This document shows, one piece after another, positions 24,970-33,953 of a stretch of 36,505 nt of DNA. The stretch's first letter is position 1. Each line of letters begins with the position of its first letter. The notes under the pieces were generated by a model that saw only the letters and a list, made by a program, of their open reading frames with translations, ran no database searches and was not told where the DNA came from. Position numbers and translations under genes: made by a program. This DNA comes from Flavobacterium sp. ACAM 123 (lineage in GTDB: Bacteria; Bacteroidota; Bacteroidia; Flavobacteriales; Flavobacteriaceae), in NCBI RefSeq assembly GCF_000264055.1, contig NZ_AJXL01000033.1, positions 1-36,505 of the forward strand, given 5' to 3'.

Positions 24970-25809
24970 ATGATTAATTTTAATGGAACTATGGTATCTC
25001 AGGATACTAATATATTGACACACAATCGTGCTTTTTTATATGGCGATGCCGTCTTTGAAACGGTTAAAATAGTTAACTCTAAAATTCTTTTTTTAGAAGA
25101 CCACTATTTTAGGCTAATGGCATCCATGCGTGTCATTAGAATGGAGATTCCTATGAATTTCACTATGGAGTATATTGAGGAGCAAATCGTCTCTTTAGCG
25201 ACTGCTAATTCGTTGTCAAACTCTTCTCGAGCCAGAATTACTGTTTTTAGGAATGATGGCGGGTATTATCTACCGAAAAGTAATAACGTCTCCTTTTTAA
25301 TTCACACCACAGGTATAGAAGAGGCCTTTTATTTATTCAATCAGGAGAAATATGAGGTGGATTTGTTCAAAGATTTTTATGTAAGTAAACAATTATTATC
25401 TTCGATAAAAACGACGAATAAAATTTTAAATATTACGGCTAGTATTTTTGCTAGCGAAAATGGATATGACAATTGTTTGTTATTAAACGATAGCAAGAAT
25501 GTTGTAGAAGCTATTCAAGGGAATCTTTTTATGCTTACCGGGAAGAAATTAATTACTCCTCCGATTTCTGAAGGTTGTTTAAATGGTATTATGAGAAAAC
25601 AGGTTTTGGAATTCGCTAAGAAATTAGACTATTTGGAAGTAATAGAAGAAGTAATTTCCCCCTTTGATTTACAAAAAGCAGACGAGTTGTTTATCACAAA
25701 CGTGATAAAGGGAATACAGCCCATAACGAACTATAGGAAAAAAGAGTTTGATGTTGTCTTGTCAAAATTACTGCTGGAAAAATTAAACGAAGTGGTAAGT
25801 GCTACTTAG
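24970..25809 (+). CDS. Class IV aminotransferase (PabC/BCAT-like PLP enzyme)
   Basis: Fold type IV PLP enzymes include branched-chain and D-amino-acid aminotransferases and aminodeoxychorismate lyase (PabC). Visible are the start MINFNGTMVSQDTNILTHNR followed by AFLYGDAVFETVKIVN, and the catalytic lysine region SIKTTNKILN. The EAIQGNLFML segment (the PLP-binding E-x-x-x-x-N) and ELFITNVIKGIQPI also match. Length is 279 residues. The substrate is not resolvable; amino-acid metabolism or folate synthesis (pabC) is likely. The gene ends 4 nt inside the convergent YqgE gene and starts at the very end of the preceding terminator. Confidence 0.85.
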   Translation: MINFNGTMVSQDTNILTHNRAFLYGDAVFETVKIVNSKILFLEDHYFRLMASMRVIRMEIPMNFTMEYIEEQIVSLATANSLSNSSRARITVFRNDGGYYLPKSNNVSFLIHTTGIEEAFYLFNQEKYEVDLFKDFYVSKQLLSSIKTTNKILNITASIFASENGYDNCLLLNDSKNVVEAIQGNLFMLTGKKLITPPISEGCLNGIMRKQVLEFAKKLDYLEVIEEVISPFDLQKADELFITNVIKGIQPITNYRKKEFDVVLSKLLLEKLNEVVSAT

Positions 25810-26366
25810 TTTAGATAGGGATTTTCCGGTGCGTTAGACCAAATCATGTAGTCGCCTCCTAATTCTAAGATCTGTTCTTTCCAAAAATGGGCAGATGCTT
25901 TCCCTATTATTTTGTTTTTATAGCTATTAGGGGCAACAATCCATGAATTTGATGTCATTTCCAACTCTAATTGGTTTTCTTCCCATCCGGTGTAACCCAA
26001 AAAGAAACGGATATTATTTTTGTTTATTTTCCCGTTATTTATGAGTGTCTTTGTAGATTCAAAATCTCCGCCCCAGTAGATACCATTAGAAATTTCTATA
26101 CTGTTTGGTATTAATTCCGGGATATTGTGGATAAAGTAGAGGTTATCTTGTTCGACAGGTCCTCCATTATAGATTTTGAAAGCGGCATTAATTTCAGGGA
26201 GTAGATCGTTGATTGTATATTTCAATGGTTTATTGATGATAAAACCTACTGATCCTTCCTTATCGTGGTCCGCTAATAAAATTACAGATCTATTGAATGA
26301 TAGATCTCCAATTATAGAAGGCTCTGCTATAAGTAGTTGTCCTTTTATTAAGTTTTCTGAAATCAT
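25806..26366 (-). CDS. YqgE/AlgH family protein (UPF0301)
   Basis: The 186-residue cytoplasmic protein starts MISENLIKGQLLIAEPSIIG and shows the family blocks NRSVILLADHDKEGSVGFII, YNGGPVEQDNLYFIHN and the GYTGWEENQLELEM segment. The YqgE/AlgH family (AlgH in Pseudomonas) has no agreed biochemical function. It is convergent with the aminotransferase gene and overlaps it by 4 nt. The family call is safe; function is not known. Confidence 0.92.
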   Translation of the reverse strand: MISENLIKGQLLIAEPSIIGDLSFNRSVILLADHDKEGSVGFIINKPLKYTINDLLPEINAAFKIYNGGPVEQDNLYFIHNIPELIPNSIEISNGIYWGGDFESTKTLINNGKINKNNIRFFLGYTGWEENQLELEMTSNSWIVAPNSYKNKIIGKASAHFWKEQILELGGDYMIWSNAPENPYLN

Positions 26367-26439
26367 AATAGTGTACTTTTTTTATTAAATTTAAGAATAA
26401 ATAAGAGAATTAACCAAATAAAATCGTCTAAAGACAATA

Positions 26440-26465
26440 AAAAACCTTCCATCAGGAAGGTTTTT
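26440..26465 (-). terminator. Terminator of the HU gene
   Basis: AAAAACCTTCC (26440-26450) pairs with GGAAGGTTTTT (26455-26465), an 11-bp stem with a 4-nt loop and A/T-runs on both sides. It lies about 27 nt after the HU stop codon on the - strand. Confidence 0.85.
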
Positions 26466-26491
26466 ATTATAATAGGTTTTAAAACTTACAA

Positions 26492-26764
26492 TTAGTTTAC
26501 TGCACCTTCTAGTTCTGCACCCGCTTTGAATTTTACAACGTTCTTAGCCGCGATTTGAATAGTTTTTCCTGTTTGAGGATTTCTACCGTCTCTTGCTGCT
26601 CTTGCTGAAACTGACCAAGATCCGAAACCTACTAAAGATACTCTACCACCTTTTTTCAAAGTTCCACTTACATTTCCTAAAAATGACTCTAAAGCTAATT
26701 TTGCAGCTGCTTTTGTGATTCCTGCATCAGCAGCGATAGCATCGATTAATTCTGATTTGTTCAT
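26492..26764 (-). CDS. hup: HU-family DNA-binding protein
   Basis: HU proteins bend and package DNA. The 90-residue sequence has the standard layout: MNKSELIDAIAADAGITKAA at the N-terminus, FLGNVSGTLKKGGRVSLVGF, then GSWSVSARAARDGRNPQTGK in the DNA-binding arm and VVKFKAGAELEGAV at the end. It is monocistronic, with its own promoter (26808-26837) and terminator (26440-26465). This is housekeeping. Confidence 0.97.
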   Translation of the reverse strand: MNKSELIDAIAADAGITKAAAKLALESFLGNVSGTLKKGGRVSLVGFGSWSVSARAARDGRNPQTGKTIQIAAKNVVKFKAGAELEGAVN

Positions 26765-26807
26765 AATAATAGTTATTAATTGTTGGTTATAAAAAATTGT
26801 TAATACA

Positions 26808-26837
26808 CAAATTTAGCAGGAAATCCCTTCCCTGCAA
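26808..26837 (-). promoter_or_regulatory. Promoter of the HU gene
   Basis: On the - strand TTG (26835-26837) is followed 19 nt later by TAAATTTG (26808-26815), both matching the Bacteroidota promoter consensus (TTG at -33, TAnnTTTG at -7). It is the clearest promoter in the window. The leader to the ATG is about 40 nt. Confidence 0.75.
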
Positions 26838-26942
26838 GCGTTTCGGCTGTTTTTAGCTCGTTTTGTTGATAACTTATTTTTTTTGTTCATAAAACTACGG
26901 TTATTTGTTGTGATTTGTAAAAAACCTCCTGTTTTATTGAGT

Positions 26943-27890
26943 TTAGTAGACTTTTGCCTGATTAGAAAACGAGATTCCGTTTAGAAACTCGGGTGTCGTC
27001 ATCTTCTTTTTTCCGGGAAATTGTAAACTGAGAACGTGAACAAAGCCATTTTCCACTGCGATTTTCATTTCTTTTTTAGTACAAATCATGGTACCGGTCG
27101 CTAAATCATGACCTTCAAGTAGTGTTTTGGCATCGTAAATTTTTACGTTCCATTCTTCATCTTTATCTGAAAAAATACACCAGGCAGCAGGGTAAGGACT
27201 CAAGCCCCTTATCAGGTTGTTAATTTCTAAAGCTGATTTTGTCCAATCGATTTTGCAGTTTTCTTTATTAAGTTTAAATGCTGATTTAATCTCTGATGCA
27301 TCTTTCTGAATAGTTGTGGTGACATTTCCTTTTTCTATTAGCGCTAAAGTGCCTATAACTGTTTCGCTACCCAGATGCATTAAGCGGTCGTGTAGTTGTC
27401 CTGCATTTTCAGTTGGATCTATTTTAATTTCTGAACTCAGGATCATCGCACCCGTATCAATCTTGTCATCAATAAAAAAAGTAGTAACTCCTGTTTTTAT
27501 TTCTCCATTTATTATTGCCCAGTTTATTGGTGCAGCGCCACGATAATTAGGTAAAAGCGATGCGTGTAGGTTAAAGGTGCCTAGGTCTGGCATTTCCCAA
27601 ACTACTTTTGGTAACATTCTAAAGGCTACGACAATTTGTAAATTTGCATTTAAAGATTTTAGTTCTTCTAAAAATGATTCGTCTTTTAAGTTTGTAGGTT
27701 GCAATAGGTATAAATTATTAGCTAAAGCGTATTCTTTTACTGCAGAGTACTTTAATTTTTGACCACGTCCGGCAGGTTTATCGGCAGCAGTAATGACTCC
27801 TACAACAGTATATTTATTTTTGATTATGGTATCCAAAATGCCAACGGCAAATTCTGGTGTTCCCATAAATACGATTCTTAATTTTTCCAT
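26943..27890 (-). CDS. fmt: Methionyl-tRNA formyltransferase
   Basis: Fmt formylates initiator Met-tRNA for translation initiation. The 315-residue protein has the N-terminal start LRIVFMGTPEFAVGILDTII and the catalytic NLHASLLPNYRGAAPINWAI with the Asn-His pair. It also carries TTFFIDDKIDTGAMIL with the catalytic Asp, and a C-terminal domain (DWTKSALEINNLIRGLSPYPA) for tRNA binding. Its ATG shares one base with the recQ stop codon (TAATG at 27888-27892), so the genes are translationally coupled. Confidence 0.97.
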   Translation of the reverse strand: MEKLRIVFMGTPEFAVGILDTIIKNKYTVVGVITAADKPAGRGQKLKYSAVKEYALANNLYLLQPTNLKDESFLEELKSLNANLQIVVAFRMLPKVVWEMPDLGTFNLHASLLPNYRGAAPINWAIINGEIKTGVTTFFIDDKIDTGAMILSSEIKIDPTENAGQLHDRLMHLGSETVIGTLALIEKGNVTTTIQKDASEIKSAFKLNKENCKIDWTKSALEINNLIRGLSPYPAAWCIFSDKDEEWNVKIYDAKTLLEGHDLATGTMICTKKEMKIAVENGFVHVLSLQFPGKKKMTTPEFLNGISFSNQAKVY

Positions 27891-29785
27891 TATAGTTTTA
27901 ATGTATATTTATTATTAGACTTTATCTGTATGCTTTCGCTCTCTAATAGCTGCTGCAGCACAAAGATAATATCCTCTGATTTTTTTCTTGTTTTATTTTC
28001 AATTTCTCTAGAATTTAAATCGGCGATGTTTAATAACGCAATTATCTCTTTTGAAAGACTGTTGCTGTCTGTTTTCTTGCTTTTTTTAGTGATGCAGTAG
28101 GAGCATATGCCGCAATCAACCGTTGTTATTTCACCAAAATAGTTTAAGATCAATTTGCTTTTGCAGACTTTTTGTTCACTAATATAACCCAATACCGACT
28201 GAAGTTGTTCTTTTTTTAGCTGATTTTGGTTTTCTAAATATTTAGAAACTCTAGAGATGGTTCTTTCGTCTTCCCGAATTTCGTTAAAAATCAGTGAGGC
28301 ATCATTATTTCGTGACTGATAATCAACGATATCTTTTTCTTTTAATTTTTGTAAAACGGCTAATACTTGATTTTCAGTTGTTTTTGATTTTTTTGCGATT
28401 AATGGTACGTTAAAGGCGGTTTGCATATCGTAAATTCCAGCGTATGTTCTGAGGATAGACAAAATGATTTCTTCGTCGTTGCGATTCAAACTCATGTAGC
28501 GCATTAATTCTTTAGAAGGAATAATAAATTGCAACAGGATTTTTTCTGAGAACTCTTGTGATAGTGTAATGATTCCTTGTCTGTCCAAAAACTGCATTGC
28601 ATTGTATGTTTTTAGAACAGGGAACTTATATTTTAAACAAAAATGATTTAAATTAAAGGAAAACCGTTCGTTAATCCCTTCTCCGTATGCAATTTGGAAA
28701 AAATTACATAGTTTGTTATACATTTCGTTTAAAAACTTTTTGTCAGGAAGAATATGTATAAACTGATTTTCGGCCTGTTTAATATCGGAGGGGTTCGTTA
28801 GGAGTACGGCAAATGCTTTTTCCCCGTTTCTGCCGGACCGACCTGCTTCTTGATAATAATTTTCAATGTTTTCTGGGAGCTGGATATGAATTACGGTCTT
28901 GACATCTGGTTTGTCAATTCCCATTCCAAATGCATTTGTGGCAACAATAACCTGTGCCCTGTCTTTCATCCAAAGCTGCATGTTTTTGTCCTTCTCTCTA
29001 GAGGTAAGTCCGCCATGATAATAAGTGGACTTAAACCCTAACGATTGCAATTGGGATGAAATTTCAATACAGGACTTTCTGTTTCTGACATAGATTATAG
29101 AGGATTGTGGATTTTTTCTTAGAATTTGTTCGATTCGAAAGAGCTTATCTTCCACTTCAAAAACCATATAGGCAATATTTTTCCGTGCAAACGATTTTTC
29201 AAAAACCTTAGGTTCTTCTAATCCAAGTTCGTTAATAATGTCCTCTTTAACTTGAGGTGTCGCGGTTGCGGTCAACGCTAAAAAGGGAATTTTGGGGAAA
29301 TGCGTTTTTAAGTTGGAAATTTTTAAATAGGCCGGACGAAAATCATGGCCCCACTGCGAAACACAATGAGCCTCATCAATGGTTATCAAATTGATAGGAA
29401 GGTTTTTTATTCTGTCCATGATCCATTCTGACTGCAAACGTTCGGGAGATAAATAGAGGAATTTATAATTTCCAAATTGGCAATTGTCCAACAGGTCGAT
29501 CATTTCATCTGACTTTATTCCGCCTGTTAGGGCGATTGCTTTAATGTTTCGCTTTTGCAAATTGGCAACCTGATCTTTCATTAAGGCGACTAGGGGGGAA
29601 ACTACTAAGCAAATTCCTTCATTCATCATCGCAGGAATCTGAAAGCATACTGATTTTCCTCCGCCGGTTGGCATTAATGCAAAGGTATCGTCACCGCTTA
29701 AAACGGAATCAATGATTTCATTTTGCAACGACCTAAAGGAATCGTGTTTCCAGTATTTTGTAAGAATTTGTAATGCTTCTGACAT
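27890..29785 (-). CDS. recQ: ATP-dependent DNA helicase RecQ
   Basis: RecQ unwinds DNA in recombination and repair. The sequence shows Walker A (LMPTGGGKSVCFQI), the DEAH box (ITIDEAHCVSQWGHDFRPAY), motif VI (YYQEAGRSGRNGEKAFAVLL) and a zinc cluster (CKSKLILNYF to CGICSYC), then a winged-helix region. I chose the ATG at 29785; a TTG at 29788 precedes it in frame. The 631-residue protein lacks an obvious HRDC domain and resembles the shorter of the RecQ paralogs often found in Bacteroidota. It is translated just ahead of fmt, with which it shares one base. Confidence 0.96.
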   Translation of the reverse strand: MSEALQILTKYWKHDSFRSLQNEIIDSVLSGDDTFALMPTGGGKSVCFQIPAMMNEGICLVVSPLVALMKDQVANLQKRNIKAIALTGGIKSDEMIDLLDNCQFGNYKFLYLSPERLQSEWIMDRIKNLPINLITIDEAHCVSQWGHDFRPAYLKISNLKTHFPKIPFLALTATATPQVKEDIINELGLEEPKVFEKSFARKNIAYMVFEVEDKLFRIEQILRKNPQSSIIYVRNRKSCIEISSQLQSLGFKSTYYHGGLTSREKDKNMQLWMKDRAQVIVATNAFGMGIDKPDVKTVIHIQLPENIENYYQEAGRSGRNGEKAFAVLLTNPSDIKQAENQFIHILPDKKFLNEMYNKLCNFFQIAYGEGINERFSFNLNHFCLKYKFPVLKTYNAMQFLDRQGIITLSQEFSEKILLQFIIPSKELMRYMSLNRNDEEIILSILRTYAGIYDMQTAFNVPLIAKKSKTTENQVLAVLQKLKEKDIVDYQSRNNDASLIFNEIREDERTISRVSKYLENQNQLKKEQLQSVLGYISEQKVCKSKLILNYFGEITTVDCGICSYCITKKSKKTDSNSLSKEIIALLNIADLNSREIENKTRKKSEDIIFVLQQLLESESIQIKSNNKYTLKL

Positions 29786-29856
29786 CAATTATGAATTTTG
29801 ATTACAAATTTTGAATAACAAATCAATAATTTGTGGCTCTTGACTTCTAGAACGAA

Positions 29857-30426
29857 CTACTTAGAAATTTCATCTAATATAAAAAGAATTCTGTTATCGA
29901 GGTTGTCTTTAGGGACTTCTATAAGAGAATAACCATATCCCTCATAGGTTTCTATAAGATGATTTTGGATTAATTTTGCTTGCTCGTAGTTTTCATATCG
30001 GGCTTCATCACTCACGTAAATTTCCTCCCAAGGGGGAAGAATGAAAATTTTACTATATACGTGTTCTCGGCAAATAGCGTCAAAAGAGGCAGGGTAACTG
30101 TCTCCTATATAATGCATATAAGCTAAAATATCAGGAATTCCACGGTCGATAAATACAACCTTGTGCGATTCGTTAGAAGCATCAACGAATTGTTTTTTTC
30201 TTCCTTCAAGAAGAAGTTCGCTGAACAGCAATGGCTTCTCGAGAAACAACTGCTCAATGCCTTGTTTTTTTGCCTCTAAGGTTACTTCTCTGGAGATTTC
30301 AGGGTAACAACAAAAGCCTTTAGCGATTAACCCATCGATAATAGTACTTTTTCCTGTTCCTGGACCGCCGATAATTACTATGATTTCTTTCTGCACTTTT
30401 TGGAAATAAGGCGCAAACTTACTCAA
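29857..30426 (-). CDS. P-loop ATPase/kinase-like protein (AAA_28/NadR-like)
   Basis: The protein has a Walker A P-loop GGPGTGKST near residue 20, the segment CCYPEISREVTLEAKKQGIE, a Walker-B-like VVFIDRGIPDILAYM, and RYENYEQAKLIQNHLIETYE. This matches the AAA_28 family of NadR-like nucleotide-binding proteins, probably a small kinase with unknown substrate. No ATG precedes the P-loop; the only plausible start is TTG at 30426, giving 189 residues. An upstream stop in the same frame limits extension. It lies upstream of recQ in the same direction, with a short non-coding gap. Confidence 0.82.
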   Translation of the reverse strand: MSKFAPYFQKVQKEIIVIIGGPGTGKSTIIDGLIAKGFCCYPEISREVTLEAKKQGIEQLFLEKPLLFSELLLEGRKKQFVDASNESHKVVFIDRGIPDILAYMHYIGDSYPASFDAICREHVYSKIFILPPWEEIYVSDEARYENYEQAKLIQNHLIETYEGYGYSLIEVPKDNLDNRILFILDEISK

Positions 30427-30480
30427 ACTTATTGGAAATCGAAAAAATGATTGCCATTAAAATATGAGTTTTCGGGAAAA

Positions 30481-30505
30481 ATTCATAATTCATAATTCAT
30501 AATTC
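30481..30505. repeat. Heptamer tandem repeat ATTCATA x3.5
   Basis: The 7-nt unit ATTCATA is repeated three times in a row, with ATTC following, between the divergent P-loop and DUF493 genes. Such short repeats can change length by slippage and shift promoter spacing. A related AT-rich, partly repetitive stretch lies before recQ at about 29789-29830. Confidence 0.75.
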
Positions 30506-30518
30506 GCATTTGAAACCG

Positions 30519-30526
30519 TATATTTG
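30519..30526 (+). promoter_or_regulatory. -7 box of the DUF493 gene
   Basis: TATATTTG is a perfect TAnnTTTG match 23 nt before the ATG at 30550. The heptamer repeat lies immediately upstream, where the -33 element would be. Confidence 0.45.
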
Positions 30527-30549
30527 CTATTATTTTTTTAAAAATCAAG

Positions 30550-30834
30550 ATGGATAAAAACACCGAAGAATTTTATGAGAGATTAAAAGTAGAGTTGGAC
30601 AGGAGTAATACTTGGCCTGCTGTATATTTGTTTAAATTTATTGTGCCTTCTGAAGCGGATAACGTAGTACGTGTAGAACAAGCTTTTGATTGTATGGGTG
30701 CTGTTATTAAAACAACAAAATCTAAAACAGGGAAATTTACTAGTGTATCTATTGATGTTCAGGTTAAAGATTCTCAAGAAATAATTGATAAATACCTAGA
30801 AGTTTCTACTATAAAAGGTATCGTTTCCTTGTAG
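30550..30834 (+). CDS. DUF493 (YbeD-like) family protein
   Basis: The 94-residue protein has the family pattern LFKFIVPSEADNVVRVEQAF, then TKSKTGKFTSVSIDVQVKDS and STIKGIVSL, an ACT-like regulatory fold. YbeD, the E. coli member, lies near lipoate genes, but no lipoate gene is near here and no function is established for flavobacterial members. It is small, cytoplasmic and followed by the DUF4290 gene. Confidence 0.82.
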   Translation: MDKNTEEFYERLKVELDRSNTWPAVYLFKFIVPSEADNVVRVEQAFDCMGAVIKTTKSKTGKFTSVSIDVQVKDSQEIIDKYLEVSTIKGIVSL

Positions 30835-30924
30835 ATAGGAAATAGACTGTTTAAAGCAAACGCAAATACTTATTTCGTGCGCTCTCTAAGTCAGTGTAAT
30901 ATAGAATCAAAATTAAATTCACCT

Positions 30925-31635
30925 ATGAATTCAAAATATCAAAAAGAAATCGCGAACGATGTCGTTCACCATTTAGAATATAATGCAGAGAGATCACATT
31001 TAATTATTCCGGAATATGGTCGTCATTTACAAAAACTAATTGAGCAGGCAATTGCTATTGAAGATGTCGAAGAGCGAAATAAAGCCGCAAAATATATCAT
31101 TCAAGTAATGGGTAGTTTAAATCCCCATTTGCGTGACGTATTGGATTTTCAACATAAATTATGGGATCAACTTTTTATTATGTCCGATTTTAAATTGGAA
31201 GTTGATTCACCGTATCCAATACCTTCGCGGGAAGTGTTACAGCTCAAGCCAGACATTTTAGAATATCCTCAGAATTTTCCAAAATACAGGTATTATGGTA
31301 ATAACATCAAGTTTATGATTGATGTTGCCAATAAATGGGAAGACGGCGATATGAAAAACGCACTCGTTAAAGTGATTGCAAATCACATGAAAAAGTCGTA
31401 TTTAAGTTGGAACAAAGACACCGTTAAGGACGATGTGATTTTTGAACATTTATTCGAACTTTCGGATGGTAAGTTAAACCTGACTGAAGGTACTGAGGAG
31501 TTGATCAGCACAACGGATTTGTTGCGAACAAACAAACGAATATCCAATAAAATTTTGCCGGCTGGACAACCAAAAATACAAAGTAATAAAAACGTGAAAA
31601 CCGGTAAATCAAAAACATACACAAAAAATAAATAA
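30925..31635 (+). CDS. DUF4290 family protein
   Basis: The start at ATG 30925 (MNSKYQKEIANDVVHHLEYN) was preferred over an in-frame GTG at 30877, because the preceding residues do not look like a protein and the family begins in this way. The 236-residue product shows the DUF4290 pattern (LIIPEYGRHLQKLIEQAIAI, then AAKYIIQVMGSLNPHLRDVL and RYYGNNIKFMIDVANKWEDG). This family is largely confined to Bacteroidota and often sits next to murA, as here. Function is unknown; the C-terminus is a basic, low-complexity tail. Confidence 0.85.
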   Translation: MNSKYQKEIANDVVHHLEYNAERSHLIIPEYGRHLQKLIEQAIAIEDVEERNKAAKYIIQVMGSLNPHLRDVLDFQHKLWDQLFIMSDFKLEVDSPYPIPSREVLQLKPDILEYPQNFPKYRYYGNNIKFMIDVANKWEDGDMKNALVKVIANHMKKSYLSWNKDTVKDDVIFEHLFELSDGKLNLTEGTEELISTTDLLRTNKRISNKILPAGQPKIQSNKNVKTGKSKTYTKNK

Positions 31636-31738
31636 TAATAGAAAGAGTAATGCATTTAGAGGATACGGATTAGGGATTTAATTCTCTAAGTAAATTCGGT
31701 AGTTTTTAAATGAATTATAAAAATAGTACTACAATCAT

Positions 31739-33052
31739 ATGGGAATTTTCAAAATAGAAGGAGGTATTCGTTTAAAAGGAGAAATAACTCCACAAGGCGC
31801 AAAAAACGAAGCATTGCAGATTTTATGTGCAGTTCTTTTAACTACCGAAAAAGTAATCATCAACAATATTCCTGATATTATTGATATCAATAAATTGATT
31901 ACACTTTTAGGGAATCTAGGTGTAAAAATTCAAAAAAATGGTTGTGGTTCATATACTTTTCAGGCAGATGATGTCAACGTGGGGTACTTAGAAACAGAAG
32001 CTTTTAAGAAAGAAGGAGGGTCATTACGTGGTTCTATTATGATTGTCGGTCCGCTTTTAGCCCGCTTCGGTAAAGGATATATTCCGAAACCTGGAGGTGA
32101 TAAGATCGGGAGAAGAAGATTAGATACACACTTTGAAGGATTTATTAATTTAGGTGCAAAATTCCGTTACAATAGAGAAGATCATTTTTACGGAGTCGAG
32201 GCTCCAAAAGGATTGATTGGAGCAGATATGCTCCTAGATGAAGCGTCTGTAACTGGAACAGCTAACATTGTTATGGCAGCCGTTTTGGCTAAAGGAAAAA
32301 CAACTGTTTATAATGCTGCTTGTGAGCCTTATTTACAACAACTGTGTAAGATGTTGAACTCAATGGGGGCTAAAATCACCGGAGTGGGGTCGAATTTGTT
32401 AGTAATCGAAGGGGTTAAAAGCCTTGGCGGATGCGAACATAGAGTTTTACCCGATATGATTGAAATTGGCAGTTGGATTGGATTGGCAGCGATGACCAGA
32501 AGTGAAATCACTATCAAAGATGTCAGTTGGGATAACTTGGGTGTTATTCCAAGTACCTTCAGAAAAATTGGTATCACATTAGAACGCAGGGGGGATGATA
32601 TTTATATTCCGGCTCATGAAGATGGGTACGAAATTAAAACAGATATTGACGGTTCGATTTTGACCATTGCCGATGCTCCATGGCCTGGATTTACTCCTGA
32701 TTTGTTGAGTATTGTTTTAGTTGTGGCAACGCAAGCCAAAGGCGATGTCTTGATTCATCAAAAGATGTTTGAAAGTCGATTGTTCTTCGTTGATAAATTG
32801 ATTGATATGGGTGCGAAAATAATGCTGTGTGACCCACATAGAGCGGTAGTTATGGGGCATGATTTTCAATCACAATTGAAAGCGACGACCATGTCTTCAC
32901 CAGATATTCGTGCGGGTATCTCCTTGTTGATTGCTGCGCTTTCGGCCAAAGGGACAAGTACTATACAAAACATTGAACAAATTGATCGTGGTTATGAAAG
33001 AATTGATGAACGATTAAGAGCTATTGGAGCCAATATTGTGCGTGTGGAATAG
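31739..33052 (+). CDS. murA: UDP-N-acetylglucosamine 1-carboxyvinyltransferase MurA
   Basis: MurA makes the first committed peptidoglycan precursor by adding enolpyruvate from PEP to UDP-GlcNAc. Landmarks are QGAKNEALQI (the conserved K-N), GSLRGSIMIVGPLLARFG, PGGDKIGRRRLDTHFEGF, PWPGFTPDLLSIVLVVATQA and SPDIRAGISLLIAALSAKG. Length is 437 residues. In E. coli the loop reads PGGC-TIG with Cys115, the fosfomycin target; here it is Asp121. From established knowledge, Asp variants retain activity and are intrinsically insensitive to fosfomycin. The gene is followed after 21 nt by a CDF transporter gene. Confidence 0.97.
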   Translation: MGIFKIEGGIRLKGEITPQGAKNEALQILCAVLLTTEKVIINNIPDIIDINKLITLLGNLGVKIQKNGCGSYTFQADDVNVGYLETEAFKKEGGSLRGSIMIVGPLLARFGKGYIPKPGGDKIGRRRLDTHFEGFINLGAKFRYNREDHFYGVEAPKGLIGADMLLDEASVTGTANIVMAAVLAKGKTTVYNAACEPYLQQLCKMLNSMGAKITGVGSNLLVIEGVKSLGGCEHRVLPDMIEIGSWIGLAAMTRSEITIKDVSWDNLGVIPSTFRKIGITLERRGDDIYIPAHEDGYEIKTDIDGSILTIADAPWPGFTPDLLSIVLVVATQAKGDVLIHQKMFESRLFFVDKLIDMGAKIMLCDPHRAVVMGHDFQSQLKATTMSSPDIRAGISLLIAALSAKGTSTIQNIEQIDRGYERIDERLRAIGANIVRVE

Positions 33053-33073
33053 AGAAAAACGGTACAACTAGTA

Positions 33074-33943
33074 ATGACGAACGAACAAACTGCTGTAAAA
33101 GCAACTTATTTTAGTATCATTGGAAATGCCTGCTTGGCTCTTATCAAAGGGTTGGCAGGCTTTTTTGGCAATTCATACGCTTTGATTGCCGATGCCATTG
33201 AGTCAACCACAGATATTTTTGCGTCGTTTTTAGTATTGTTCGGAATCAAATACTCTAACAGACCAGCAGATAAAAACCATCCCTACGGCCACGGTCGGGC
33301 GGAACCTTTAATTACCTTTATAGTGGTGGGCTTTCTAATTACTTCAGCGACTATTATTGCTTATGAGAGTATTTCAAACATTCGTACTCCCCATGATTTA
33401 CCTAAACCTTGGACACTTCTAGTTCTGGGAGGAATAATCATTTGGAAAGAATATTCTTTTCGTTTAGTGATGAGAAGAAGTGTAGAAACCAATAGTTCGT
33501 CCTTAAAAGCAGATGCCTGGCATCATCGGAGTGATGCAATCACTTCTATCGCAGCATTCGTGGGGATTTCTATTGCTCTAGTGTTAGGAAAAGGGTATGA
33601 GTCGGCAGATGATTGGGCGGCACTCTTTGCTTCGGGATTTATTCTTTTCAATGCATATCTAATTTTTAGACCAGCGTTAGGCGAGATAATGGATGAACAC
33701 GTTTATGATGATCTGATTCAAAAGATTAGAATAGTATCAGATCAAGTAGAAGGAATTATTGATACTGAAAAATGTTTCATCCGCAAAGCGGGTATGAAAT
33801 ATCATGTAGATTTACACGCAATTGTAAGTGCAACCATAACCGTAAAGGAAGGTCATGACTTAGCGCATAAACTTAAGGATAAGTTGCAAAAAGAACTTCC
33901 TGAATTGGAACATGTGTTAATACATGTGGAGCCGCATAAGTAG
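33074..33943 (+). CDS. Cation diffusion facilitator (CDF) metal transporter
   Basis: CDF proteins export divalent metals such as Zn or Fe in exchange for protons. The 289-residue protein shows six hydrophobic segments and the metal-binding helix pairs (SYALIADAIESTTDIFASFL with D-x3-D-type residues, and DAWHHRSDAITSIAAFVGIS with HHRSD). A cytoplasmic C-terminal domain follows (GIIDTEKCFIRKAGMKYHVD, then LEHVLIHVEPHK). It follows murA closely, probably in the same transcript. The metal cannot be assigned from the sequence alone. Confidence 0.93.
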   Translation: MTNEQTAVKATYFSIIGNACLALIKGLAGFFGNSYALIADAIESTTDIFASFLVLFGIKYSNRPADKNHPYGHGRAEPLITFIVVGFLITSATIIAYESISNIRTPHDLPKPWTLLVLGGIIIWKEYSFRLVMRRSVETNSSSLKADAWHHRSDAITSIAAFVGISIALVLGKGYESADDWAALFASGFILFNAYLIFRPALGEIMDEHVYDDLIQKIRIVSDQVEGIIDTEKCFIRKAGMKYHVDLHAIVSATITVKEGHDLAHKLKDKLQKELPELEHVLIHVEPHK

Positions 33944-33953
33944 GTGCTGAATA

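Noticed and set aside
30877..30924. GTG at 30877 as start of the DUF4290 gene
   Set aside because: The preceding residues do not match the family; the ATG at 30925 gives the expected start.
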